From contig DASZME010000005.1 of assembly GCA_035551995.1 (NCBI GenBank), positions 1-64,000 of the forward strand: a stretch of DNA of 64,000 nucleotides, given 5' to 3'. Under the pieces are notes generated by a model. That model was not told where the DNA came from, did not search any database, and saw only the letters and a list, made by a program, of their open reading frames with translations. Source of the stretch: RYN-428 sp035551995. GTDB taxonomy: Bacteria > Planctomycetota > Phycisphaerae > Tepidisphaerales > Tepidisphaeraceae. Positions within the stretch are counted from its first letter, which is position 1, and the number at the start of each line of letters is the position of its first letter. A program made the translations under genes and the position numbers. This document shows, piece by piece, positions 15,661 through 24,401 of this stretch.

Positions 15661-16668
15661 GTGACACCAAAGCCGCATGATCCGCAGGATTTGCCGCTGA
15701 CCGAGCGACTGGGCGTGTGCCAATGGTTTCACTTTCACGATTACGCTTCGGTTACGCGGTGCGTCGAGCTGCTGAAGGAGCTGGGCGTCAGGCATCTTCG
15801 TACGGGGATCTCCTGGGCGGACTACTTTCGGCCCGGCGGGAAAGTGTGGTACGACTGGCAGATGGAAGCTTTGGCTGATTTCGATGTGCTGCTCTCTGTC
15901 TGGCATACGCCGCCGTCATTGTCCGAAGGCAACGCCTGCAACAGCCCGCCGAGGCGCCTGCGCGATTATGCTGATTTTATCGATCGAGTGATAACGGAAT
16001 ATGGTCATAAATTCAGTTGCCTGGAGTTATGGAACGAGCCTAACAATCGGCTGAAGTGGAATTTCCAGGCATTCGATCTCGAGTGGCGAAAATTCGGCGA
16101 GATGATCGGATCGGCGGCCTACTGGGCGAAGCGGCGAGGCTGTACGACGGCGCTGGGCGGAATGATTCCCGTGGACCACCACTGGCTTGGGCTGATGGAA
16201 CGGTACGGCGTGATGAAGTACGTCGATATTGTCGCGATTCACGCCTTTCCCGGGATGTGGTGGCCCGGGCATCCCAACTGGGATTGGCACGATCAGTGGG
16301 CCGGGTGGGACGAGAAGCTATCTTACATTTCCGAGCACGCGGAAGGCCGTCCGATCTGGGTCACCGAAACGGGATTCTCGACCTGGGACCTCGCGTTGCT
16401 GCGCGAAAGTAAGTACGAGCTGCAATCGTTGGCTCTGCAGACGGCGGCGCGATTGAATTGCGAAAGGGTCTATTGGTACAGCCTTATCGATCTCGATCCG
16501 CGCCGCGAGGCCATCGAGGGTTATCACGTCGATGAAAACGAATATCACATGGGCCTGGTCAAGTTCGACGGCTACAAGAAACAAGCTTGGTATGTTCTCA
16601 AAGACCTGATCGACGCGTCAACGCGGTTGTCAAAGGTCTTTCGGACGTCGAACCGAGAGGAATCATGA
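15661..16668 (+). CDS. Clan GH-A glycoside hydrolase, stand-alone paralogue of the fusion
   Basis: The 335-residue TIM-barrel enzyme uses a GTG start. It parallels the glycosidase half of the protein at 7072-9234 along its length: LRTGISWADYF, LELWNEPNN with acid/base E126, ALGGMIPVD, IHAFPG and WVTETGFSTW with nucleophile E236, then VYWYSLIDLDP. Neither copy has a signal peptide. Both therefore look cytoplasmic, where they may trim, remodel or transglycosylate the cluster product instead of digesting external polysaccharide. It overlaps the DUF4396 gene by 4 bases. Confidence 0.85.
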   Translation: MTPKPHDPQDLPLTERLGVCQWFHFHDYASVTRCVELLKELGVRHLRTGISWADYFRPGGKVWYDWQMEALADFDVLLSVWHTPPSLSEGNACNSPPRRLRDYADFIDRVITEYGHKFSCLELWNEPNNRLKWNFQAFDLEWRKFGEMIGSAAYWAKRRGCTTALGGMIPVDHHWLGLMERYGVMKYVDIVAIHAFPGMWWPGHPNWDWHDQWAGWDEKLSYISEHAEGRPIWVTETGFSTWDLALLRESKYELQSLALQTAARLNCERVYWYSLIDLDPRREAIEGYHVDENEYHMGLVKFDGYKKQAWYVLKDLIDASTRLSKVFRTSNREES

Positions 16669-17387
16669 TACTCCCACACTGGCTCGAGAATATCGCATGG
16701 CTGTCACTTTTAATGGCTACGGTTTGCGCGTTGATCGTTATCATCGACGTGGCCCGGCGCCCGCAAAAGATGTGGATCATGAATCTGGTCTGGCCACTGA
16801 CGATGCTATACGGCGGGGTCGTCGGGCTGTGGTTCTATTTCGCGATCGGCCGTCAGACGTCGCGCCGTCACATGCACCACCTGCACGAGACCGGACAGGA
16901 AATGCCGGGAAAGACCAGGCCGTTCTGGCAGACCGTCGCCATCGGAACAACCCACTGCGGAAGCGGGTGCACCGTCGCCGATATTTTGGCGGAGTGGGCG
17001 GCGTTTGTGTTCCCGCCGCTGCTTGCTTGGTTTGGCTATCGCGCGCTATGGCGCGAGCGTATCTTCTCGGTCTGGATTCTCGACTATCTTGCCGCCCTGT
17101 TAGTCGGCGTGGCGTTTCAATACTTCGCCATCGTTCCCATGCGAAAACTGCCGCCGGGAAAAGGGATGTGGGTGGCGTTTAAGGTTGACGTACTCTCACT
17201 GACGGCATGGCAAGCGGGGATGTACGGTTGGATGGCGATCGTTCAATTCGTTATTTTCCATAACAGCCTTGCGACCGACACGCCTGCGTTTTGGTTCATG
17301 ATGCAAATAGGAATGCTCGCCGGTTTTGTAGCCAGTTTTCCCGCTAATTGGTGCTTGATCCGCAGCGGCATTAAGGAAAAGATGTAA
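16665..17387 (+). CDS. DUF4396-like multi-pass membrane protein
   Basis: This 240-residue integral membrane protein has about six hydrophobic segments. The start is the ATG in an ATGA overlap with the upstream glycosidase. A central conserved segment reads GTTHCGSGCTVADI, with one histidine and two cysteines, and the C-terminus reads FPANWCLIRSGIKEKM; both fit what I recall of DUF4396. The histidine-cysteine pattern could bind a metal, but the family has no established function. Its place between the glycosidase and the exporter suggests a role at the membrane step of the pathway. Confidence 0.75.
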   Translation: MILPHWLENIAWLSLLMATVCALIVIIDVARRPQKMWIMNLVWPLTMLYGGVVGLWFYFAIGRQTSRRHMHHLHETGQEMPGKTRPFWQTVAIGTTHCGSGCTVADILAEWAAFVFPPLLAWFGYRALWRERIFSVWILDYLAALLVGVAFQYFAIVPMRKLPPGKGMWVAFKVDVLSLTAWQAGMYGWMAIVQFVIFHNSLATDTPAFWFMMQIGMLAGFVASFPANWCLIRSGIKEKM

Positions 17388-17405
17388 CCGGACTATAGAA
17401 TCCGC

Positions 17406-19322
17406 ATGGAGAATTCCAGCCACCGCGTTTCGACTTCTCCAGCGCTCGATCGCCCTGGCCCGCCGGGAGACGCGAGGCCGAGCGAGGGGATTGGGTTCTA
17501 CCTTCGCATCCTCGCCTATTTTCGGAGTGACCGATTGCTGATCGGCGGGCTGGTTTTGCTGGTCTGGATCGCGCTGGCGGCCGGGGCCTTGGGGCCGGCG
17601 GTCATCGCGCTCCTGACCGACAGCGTCCTGACCGGAAAGACCGTCGAAAATCCCATCATGCGTCGTCTGTTGGCGGCGGCGCCGGCGGGTCAGACCGGCA
17701 AGGTGATCTCGCTGGTCCTGATCTGGCTCGGCCTTCAAGTCAGCAATGACACCATCACGCTGTTGCGCGAGATGATCAACAATCGCCTGCGCTACAATGG
17801 CGCGGCGCGCGTGCGGCACGAACTGTTCGATCACCTTCAAGAGCTTAGCCCGGAGTATCATAAATCCCGGCCCCAGGGTGACTCGATCTACCGCCTGAGT
17901 ATAGATACCCAGGGTATATTCGGCGTGCTCAATACATTCATCGGCGCGGCCAACTCCCTGCTCACGCTCGGCGTTATCGGCGCGGTCATGCTGGGGTGGA
18001 ACGCAAGGATGACGGCCGTCGCGCTGGGGCTGACGCCGTTGCTGGTGCTGGCGAATCGTTTTTTCGGCCGGACGATCCGCCATACCAGCCTGGAATCCAA
18101 AGCCGCCGACATGAACCTCACCACGTTTGTGCAGCGCGCGATGGCGTCGGTGGGGCTGGTGCAGCTTTTTGGGCGGCAGGACGATGCGTCCGCCCGCTTC
18201 CGCGACGCGATCGATCAGACGATCCGGGCCGGGATGCGGATGAACTGGCAGGAGCAGTTTTATCCGCTCGTGCAGCGAATCGTTTACGCGCTTGGATATG
18301 CGTTCATCCTCGGTTATGGCGCTCACCTGGTTCATCTGGATCACGCCAGGAAATCGAGCGATCCTTTTACGGTGGGCGGAATTTTCGCGATGACGTTTTA
18401 TCTCGGTCAACTTTGGGAGCCGTTGCGGCGGATTACCGGTTTCGGCGCCGATGTTCAGAACAACGCCGCCGCTTGCGCCAGGGTTTTCTTCGTCCTCGAC
18501 CAGCGGCCGATGATCAGCGACCGCCCGAACGCGCGCCCGTTGCCCGCGCGCGCTCGCACGCTTGATTTGCGCGACGTTCGTTTCAGCTACGGGGGAGCGG
18601 CGCCGATTCTTCGCGGGATCACGGCGCGGATCGATCCGGGGCAGATGGTGGCTTTCATCGGTCCCAGCGGCGCCGGCAAGAGCACGCTTCTTCACCTGCT
18701 GGCCCGCTTTTATGATCCGGTGGGCGGATCGCTGGCGCTGGACGGGGTTGATCTGCGGGACATCCGCCTGGCCGATGTGCGGCGGCATATCGCCCTGGTT
18801 CCGCAGGATAGTCCGGTGGTCGCCGGCACGGTCGCGGAGAACATCGCGTTTGGAAATCCCAGCGCCACGCCGCGGCGAATCCGCGAGAGCGCCGAGCTTG
18901 CCGGCGCCGCCGCGTTCATCGACGGTTTGCCGAACGGCTACGCCACCGAACTGATGGAAGGGGGGCAGAATCTTTCCGGCGGCCAGCGGCAACGTCTGGC
19001 CATCGCGCGGGCGTTGCTCACCGATGCACCCATGCTTGTGCTGGACGAGCCGACCAGCGGACTGGACGAGCGCCACGAGCGGCGGATCCTCGATACGCTG
19101 CATGCGATGAAGGGCCATCGCACGATCATCCTCGTCACGCACCGGATCGAATCGGTCACCGCCTGCGATCGCATCTTCGTGCTCCAGGGGGGTTGCGTCG
19201 TCGAGTGCGGAACGCATGAGCAACTGTTGGCGGCGCAAGGTTTCTATGCGGAAATGTGGCGAAACGTCGCGCAAAGGCCGGCGCGCCGAGAAACGAGCGA
19301 CATCGGCCGTTCTCGTCCTTGA
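17406..19322 (+). CDS. ABC exporter, fused half-transporter (cluster copy 2)
   Basis: The 638-residue exporter has six helices in its first about 340 residues and a full ATPase domain with Walker A GPSGAGKST, Q-loop VPQDS, LSGGQRQR, Walker B LVLDEPTSGLD and THR. It is a paralogue of the exporter at 3557-5359, sharing RYNG-ARVR, RPQGDSIYRL and an almost parallel C-terminus. It is the last gene of the long operon, 18 bases after the DUF4396 gene. Both copies have intact ATP sites, so each could work as a homodimer, or they could pair. Confidence 0.92.
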   Translation: MENSSHRVSTSPALDRPGPPGDARPSEGIGFYLRILAYFRSDRLLIGGLVLLVWIALAAGALGPAVIALLTDSVLTGKTVENPIMRRLLAAAPAGQTGKVISLVLIWLGLQVSNDTITLLREMINNRLRYNGAARVRHELFDHLQELSPEYHKSRPQGDSIYRLSIDTQGIFGVLNTFIGAANSLLTLGVIGAVMLGWNARMTAVALGLTPLLVLANRFFGRTIRHTSLESKAADMNLTTFVQRAMASVGLVQLFGRQDDASARFRDAIDQTIRAGMRMNWQEQFYPLVQRIVYALGYAFILGYGAHLVHLDHARKSSDPFTVGGIFAMTFYLGQLWEPLRRITGFGADVQNNAAACARVFFVLDQRPMISDRPNARPLPARARTLDLRDVRFSYGGAAPILRGITARIDPGQMVAFIGPSGAGKSTLLHLLARFYDPVGGSLALDGVDLRDIRLADVRRHIALVPQDSPVVAGTVAENIAFGNPSATPRRIRESAELAGAAAFIDGLPNGYATELMEGGQNLSGGQRQRLAIARALLTDAPMLVLDEPTSGLDERHERRILDTLHAMKGHRTIILVTHRIESVTACDRIFVLQGGCVVECGTHEQLLAAQGFYAEMWRNVAQRPARRETSDIGRSRP

Positions 19323-19413
19323 AGGGCAAGCTCAACCTCGTTGGAGAGCGATCGTTTTCGGCTCTTGTTTCTGAATTGTTACTCGAGCCGCGAATGAGCC
19401 GGCGGGATAAAAC

Positions 19414-21324
19414 TCAACCCGCGGGAGCGAGTTGATGGCGGACGAGGCGGGCATAGAGCCCGTCGCGGTTCGCCAAATCGTCGTGCGTGCCCTCCTCCAC
19501 GATTCGTCCGTGATCGAGCACCAGGATTCGATCGGCGGATCGGACGGTGCTCAGGCGATGCGCAATGATAAAAGCGGTGCGGCCATGCATTAGCTTGTCG
19601 AGGGCGGCCTGCACCAGCGATTCGCTTTCGGTATCAAGAGCGCTGGTCGCCTCGTCAAGAATCAAAATACGCGGCTCCTTGAGAATCGCGCGCGCGATGG
19701 AAAGCCGTTGCCGCTGGCCTCCCGACAGATTCGCGCCGCCTTCGCCGAGTTTCGTATCGTATCCGTTTTGGAGTTCGACGATGAACTCATGGGCGTTGGC
19801 GGCGCGGGCGGCGGCATTGATTTGTTCGTCCGTCGCCGACGGACGGCCATAGCACAGGTTCTGGCGAATGGTGCCGGTGAAGATTAAAGAATCCTGCTGA
19901 ACGATCGCGATTCCCTGTCGAAGCGATCCGAGCTTGTATTCGCGAACGTCGACGCCGTCGATCAGAATTCGCCCGCCGGTGACGTCGTATAGACGGGGCA
20001 GCAGCGACACGATGGTCGTCTTGCCGGACCCGGACGGGCCGACAAGCGCGATCCGTTCGCCGGCGGCGACTTTCAAGCTTAGATTGTCCAACACCCAATG
20101 AACCGGCACGGGCGCCGGATGACCGTTTTTGCCATTCCCCCCGGCCTGCCCAGCGGCGGCATCGGAGCTATCCGGCGTAGCGTCATCGAGGCGCGAGCAG
20201 GATTCCTCGCTACCGTCGTCATAGGCAAATCGGACGTTCTCGAAGCGGACTTCGCCGCACGCGGGAGGCTTGGCGATCGCGCCGCGTTTTTCGACGATCT
20301 TCGGCGTGATCGCCATCACGCGGAAAACGCGATCGAGGGCGGCGATGCCGGTCTGGTAGGTGATGTTTAGCTCGGCGAAACGCCGGAGCGGCAAATACAT
20401 GATGCCCAGAAAACCAAGGAAACGGGTCAGGTTTCCCGCGCTCATCCCGCCCTCGCGGCGCAACGCGAGATATGAGCCGTAGCCGATGACGATGACGGTG
20501 CCGACATGGACGAGCGTCTCGCTCAGCGCCCCGACCAGGTGAGCGAGATTGCTCTGCTCGATGATGCGTCCGACGTGCTCGTCGGTGTCGCGGCGAAATT
20601 GCTCGCTCTCGCGCGCCTCGCCGACGTTGGTTTTTACCAACGCGATTCCGGCCAATCGCTCCTGCACGTTGCCGCTGATCTTGCTGATCTGGCTCTGCAC
20701 CCGTTCGCTGGCGGTGCGCACGCGCTGATTCAACGCGCCGAATGTCAGCGCATAAAGCGGCAGCACGCCGACGCACGCGAGCGCCAGCCTCCAACTGATG
20801 GAGAACAACAGCGCCAGCCCCACCAGGACCTGAACGGCGTCCATTACCACCAGCAGCAATCCGCCGCTGATGACGTCGCCGGCTCTTTGAATATCGTCGA
20901 TCAGGCGGGAGACGATGCTGCCGGTGCGTTCTTTGCCGTAGAAATGGAGGGAGAGATGCTGGAGATGATCGAACAACTCGCCGCGAAGATCGGCGATTAC
21001 GCGGGCCCCGAGCTTAATTGTATAGTGACCGCGAAGGTAAGTGACCAGGCCGAACAACAGCGCCGTGGTTGACCCAATGACGGTGAGCACGATCAGCCAG
21101 TGGAGCCGCTGCTGAATATTGGGCGGCCCCGCGAGTCCCCGGCGTACCCAGTCCGGCGCGATGACGTTGTCGATCGCCGATCCAATCAGCCAGGGGAAAA
21201 TGAAAGTGAGGCCAAGATTTAGCAGGCCGGCTCCCACGGTGATCGCCAACATTCCTTTATAGTGAAGCGCTTGCTCGATCAGACGGCGAAGATAGGTTCC
21301 CCGAAGACTTATGGACGTGCCCAT
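19414..21324 (-). CDS. ABC exporter, MsbA-like half-transporter
   Basis: This 636-residue exporter on the minus strand converges with the glycoconjugate operon. It has six helices, then an ATPase domain with GPSGSGKTT, VQQDS, LSGGQRQR, LILDEATSALD and AHRLSTV. The start MGTSISLRG precedes a first helix near residue 30. An unusual acidic and Gly-rich stretch of about 40 residues (DGSEESC... to ...GNGKNGHPAP) interrupts the start of the ATPase domain between FAYDD and WVLDNLSL. It resembles lipid/LPS-type exporters but the substrate is unknown. Confidence 0.9.
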   Translation of the reverse strand: MGTSISLRGTYLRRLIEQALHYKGMLAITVGAGLLNLGLTFIFPWLIGSAIDNVIAPDWVRRGLAGPPNIQQRLHWLIVLTVIGSTTALLFGLVTYLRGHYTIKLGARVIADLRGELFDHLQHLSLHFYGKERTGSIVSRLIDDIQRAGDVISGGLLLVVMDAVQVLVGLALLFSISWRLALACVGVLPLYALTFGALNQRVRTASERVQSQISKISGNVQERLAGIALVKTNVGEARESEQFRRDTDEHVGRIIEQSNLAHLVGALSETLVHVGTVIVIGYGSYLALRREGGMSAGNLTRFLGFLGIMYLPLRRFAELNITYQTGIAALDRVFRVMAITPKIVEKRGAIAKPPACGEVRFENVRFAYDDGSEESCSRLDDATPDSSDAAAGQAGGNGKNGHPAPVPVHWVLDNLSLKVAAGERIALVGPSGSGKTTIVSLLPRLYDVTGGRILIDGVDVREYKLGSLRQGIAIVQQDSLIFTGTIRQNLCYGRPSATDEQINAAARAANAHEFIVELQNGYDTKLGEGGANLSGGQRQRLSIARAILKEPRILILDEATSALDTESESLVQAALDKLMHGRTAFIIAHRLSTVRSADRILVLDHGRIVEEGTHDDLANRDGLYARLVRHQLAPAG

Positions 21325-21597
21325 GTAACTCTGCTCCAGTCATCGCCGTCTCCCGCCAAAGTCTCGCCAAACCATGGCGCCCTTTGCGGAGAGGTGGTTG
21401 ACGCCAGTGTTGCGCCGTTGGCCGATTACCCTGCAAGCATATCGCGGGCCGGGTTTTCATTCGTTCTGCTTTTTCGGTTTTGGGTTTGTGTTGCGCGGAT
21501 GTTTTTTCGGCTACGTTTTACGCATGGCGACTATCCCGGCGAATGGATAGGGTCATGCGCCGGCAGGAACGAGGCGCGGGACGCGAAAGGTGAAACT

Positions 21598-23013
21598 GTG
21601 CATGACGCCGTTGTGATTGGCTCGGGGCCGAACGGACTTGCCGCCGCGATTGTCCTGGCTCGCGCGGGGCGGAAGGTGCTCGTTCGCGAAGGGTCGGCGA
21701 TCGTCGGAGGATCTTGCCGCTCCGCGAATCTCACGCTTCCAGGCTATACGCATGACGTTTGCGCTGCAGTGCCCGCGCTGGCGCCGCTGTCGCCGTTCAT
21801 GAAATCGCTGCCGCTGGGGGCATACGGATGCGAGTTTCTCAGACCGGCCGCCGCCTTTGCCCATCCGATGGACGACGGCACGGCCGCGGCGATGTTTGCA
21901 TCGACGACGCAAACCGCATCCGCGCTCGGCGCCGACGGACCTTCGTGGGAAAAACATTTCGGTGGGATATTGCGTCGGTGGGATCAGCTGATTCCCGATC
22001 TTCTGGCCCCGCTCCGCATGCCGCGGCGGCCGCTCTTGCTGGCGAAGTTCGGCATGAGCGCCATCCGATCGGCGCGAGGAATGGCGGAAGGCTGGTTCAA
22101 AGGCGCAAATGCCAGGGCGCTGTTCGCCGGGGCGGCCGCCCACGCGGGAACGCCGCTGGAATGGAAGGCGACGGCGGCCATTGGGTTGGTGCTCGCGCTG
22201 TCGGCCCATGCCGCGGGATGGCCTATCGTTCGAGGAGGATCGCAGAAGTTAGCCGACGCAATGGCGGACTACTTTCGCTTCCTTGGCGGCGAAATCGAAG
22301 TCAATTCGCAGGTGAAGAACGTCGACGAGCTGAGCGGCGTTAAGGCGATTCTCTGTGACATGTCGCCGCGACAACTCATCGCCATCGCCGGCCACCGCCT
22401 TCCCGGCCAATATTGCCGGCGGCTGCGACGGTTTGTAGCGGGTCCCGGCGCGTGGAAAGTGGATTGGGCGTTAGACGGGCCGATTCCATGGACCGCGCGG
22501 GTGTGCGCTCAGGCGGGCGCCGTCCATGTCGGCGGGACGTTGGAGGAGATCGCGGCCGCCGAGCGCGCGCCCTGGAACGGGCGACATGCCGAGCGGCCTT
22601 TTGTACTTCTCGTGCAGCCGACACTGTTGGATCCTTCCCGCGCTCCGCCGGGCAAGCATACCGCCTGGGCCTATTGCCATGTGCCCAACGGATCGAATTT
22701 CGACATGACCGAGCGCATCGAATCGCAAATCGAGCGTTTCGCGCCCGGATTCGGGCGGCTGATTCTCGCGCGCGGCGTGATGTCGCCGAGTCGGTTGGAA
22801 CTGCACAATCCGAATTTGATCGGCGGCGACGTCGGCGGCGGCGCGAATATATTCAGCCAATTGCTCACGCGGCCCGTCGCCCGAGCGGATCCCTATTCGA
22901 CGCCCGCGCGGGGATTGTATCTCTGCTCGGCATCGACCCCGCCGGGCGGGGGCGTGCATGGAATGTGCGGGTATTGGGCGGCCCAATCGGCCCTGCGGAA
23001 AGAACTGCGATGA
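21598..23013 (+). CDS. FAD-dependent oxidoreductase, PYROXD2/phytoene-desaturase-like
   Basis: A GTG at 21598 is the likely start: AAAGGTG lies a few bases upstream and the dinucleotide-binding motif IGSGPNGLAAA follows immediately, as is usual in this family. The longer reading of the frame overlaps the divergent ABC gene and has no homology-like features. The 471-residue product has a second conserved block, GGSCRSANLTLPGY, and a C-terminal FAD-binding segment GLYLCSASTPPGGGVHG. These features match the amine-oxidase/phytoene-desaturase superfamily. The reaction is unknown. It ends 8 bases before the convergent glcF. Confidence 0.85.
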   Translation: MHDAVVIGSGPNGLAAAIVLARAGRKVLVREGSAIVGGSCRSANLTLPGYTHDVCAAVPALAPLSPFMKSLPLGAYGCEFLRPAAAFAHPMDDGTAAAMFASTTQTASALGADGPSWEKHFGGILRRWDQLIPDLLAPLRMPRRPLLLAKFGMSAIRSARGMAEGWFKGANARALFAGAAAHAGTPLEWKATAAIGLVLALSAHAAGWPIVRGGSQKLADAMADYFRFLGGEIEVNSQVKNVDELSGVKAILCDMSPRQLIAIAGHRLPGQYCRRLRRFVAGPGAWKVDWALDGPIPWTARVCAQAGAVHVGGTLEEIAAAERAPWNGRHAERPFVLLVQPTLLDPSRAPPGKHTAWAYCHVPNGSNFDMTERIESQIERFAPGFGRLILARGVMSPSRLELHNPNLIGGDVGGGANIFSQLLTRPVARADPYSTPARGLYLCSASTPPGGGVHGMCGYWAAQSALRKELR

Positions 23014-23021
23014 AGCGCCCG

Positions 23022-24401
23022 CTATGTCCTGGCGTCGGGGGTCGTTTTCGATTCCGGGCCGAAAAGCGCGCGATGCAGCAGTTCGACGGGGTGAACCACG
23101 GCTAATTTACGACCTTCCGCGTCGGCTTGCGATTGAATCTGCATCGCGCAGCCGACGTTTCCGGTGGCGCAAACGCCGGCGCCGGTCGTGCCAAAGTTTT
23201 TTAGTTTTCGTTCGGCCAGCGCCGTCGACATTTCCGGCTGTGTCAGGTTGTACGTGCCGGCGGCGCCGCAGCACATGTCCCCTTCGGGCAACGCAACCAA
23301 TTTCAAACCTGGAATCTTTTCCAACAGCTTTCGCGGAGGGGCGGTCACTTTTTGCGCGTGAGCGAGATGGCAGGCGTCGTGATAGGCGACAATCTCGTTA
23401 ACCGCAAACCGCATCTCAGGCAACCCGAGGTCCAGCAGCGCCTCGCTGATATCGCGAACGCGCGAGACGAATCGCTTGGCGCGGTCGGCATATTGCGGAT
23501 CGTCTCTCAGCAGCACGTCATACTCGCGCAGCATGGCGCCGCAACCGGCGACAGTAGTCACGATGAAATCGACGCCTTTTTCGCCGGGCGGCAGGAAGAC
23601 GTCGATATTTCGGCGAGCCATCGCCTCGGCCGGCGCATGTTCGCCGCCGTGGAGATGGATGGCGCCGCAACATCGCTGCGCGGGCGGGGCGAGCACGTCC
23701 GCGCCGCAGGCCGTCAGAAGCTCCGCCGCCTGGCGGTTCACTTTTTCAAATATCACCGAACCGATGCAGCCGGAGAAAAAACCGATGGTCGCGCGCGAAT
23801 CGCCGCCGTTCGTGTTGGAGCGAGCCATCGACGGCGGCAGGTTGTGCGGCCACAAAGGTCCGGCGGCCGTCAGCATCTGTTCCATCTTGCGAAACGGCTT
23901 GGGCAATAAACCGAATAATCCAACTTTGCGAAGCAGCGGATAAACGCCTGTCTTTTGCAAAACGCGGGCGGGCAGGAGCGCCAGTTTCAGGCGCGTCGGT
24001 CGGGTGAAGACGTTGAAGAACAACCAGCGCATGAAACGGCCCTGCGCCGTGAGCGATTGTGTTTGGCTAAGGCGGTCACGGGTCTCTTCGATCAGCTCGT
24101 GGTAGACGACGCCGCTGGGGCAGGCGGTTTCGCATCCGCGGCAATCGAGGCACAGGTCCAGATGCCGCCGGACCGAATCGGAGGGCGAGATTTTTCCGTC
24201 GGCCAGGCCCAGCATCAGTTGGATTCGGCCGCGCGGGGAGTCGGCTTCGAGTCCGGTGACCGCATAGGTCGGGCAGGCCGGGAGACACAGGCCGCAATGC
24301 ACGCACGACAACCCGCGCTCGTAGGCACGGCGATCGATCGCCAACGGCTGCGTGGCCGGCGGAATCTGCACGATCGGAAGGGACGGTCGAGATGCGCTCA
24401 A
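23022..24401 (-). CDS. glcF: Glycolate oxidase iron-sulfur subunit GlcF
   Basis: The 459-residue protein has two [4Fe-4S] ferredoxin motifs, CVHCGLCLPACP and CLDCRGCETACP, then two cysteine-rich CCG domains (RCCGAIHLHGG; YHDACHLAHAQ with MCCGAAGTY), the standard GlcF/LutA layout. The TTG start at 24401 overlaps the glcE stop (TTGA), a coupled start; upstream codons in the same frame lie inside glcE. In glycolate dehydrogenase, GlcF passes electrons from the GlcD/GlcE flavin subunits to the quinone pool. GlcD is not in this window. Confidence 0.9.
   Translation of the reverse strand: MSASRPSLPIVQIPPATQPLAIDRRAYERGLSCVHCGLCLPACPTYAVTGLEADSPRGRIQLMLGLADGKISPSDSVRRHLDLCLDCRGCETACPSGVVYHELIEETRDRLSQTQSLTAQGRFMRWLFFNVFTRPTRLKLALLPARVLQKTGVYPLLRKVGLFGLLPKPFRKMEQMLTAAGPLWPHNLPPSMARSNTNGGDSRATIGFFSGCIGSVIFEKVNRQAAELLTACGADVLAPPAQRCCGAIHLHGGEHAPAEAMARRNIDVFLPPGEKGVDFIVTTVAGCGAMLREYDVLLRDDPQYADRAKRFVSRVRDISEALLDLGLPEMRFAVNEIVAYHDACHLAHAQKVTAPPRKLLEKIPGLKLVALPEGDMCCGAAGTYNLTQPEMSTALAERKLKNFGTTGAGVCATGNVGCAMQIQSQADAEGRKLAVVHPVELLHRALFGPESKTTPDART

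Noticed and set aside
17196..19274. 692-codon open frame on the minus strand across the second cluster exporter
   Set aside because: It is antisense to a protein with all ABC motifs; its translation is low-complexity, rich in Arg/Asp/His, with no recognisable domain.
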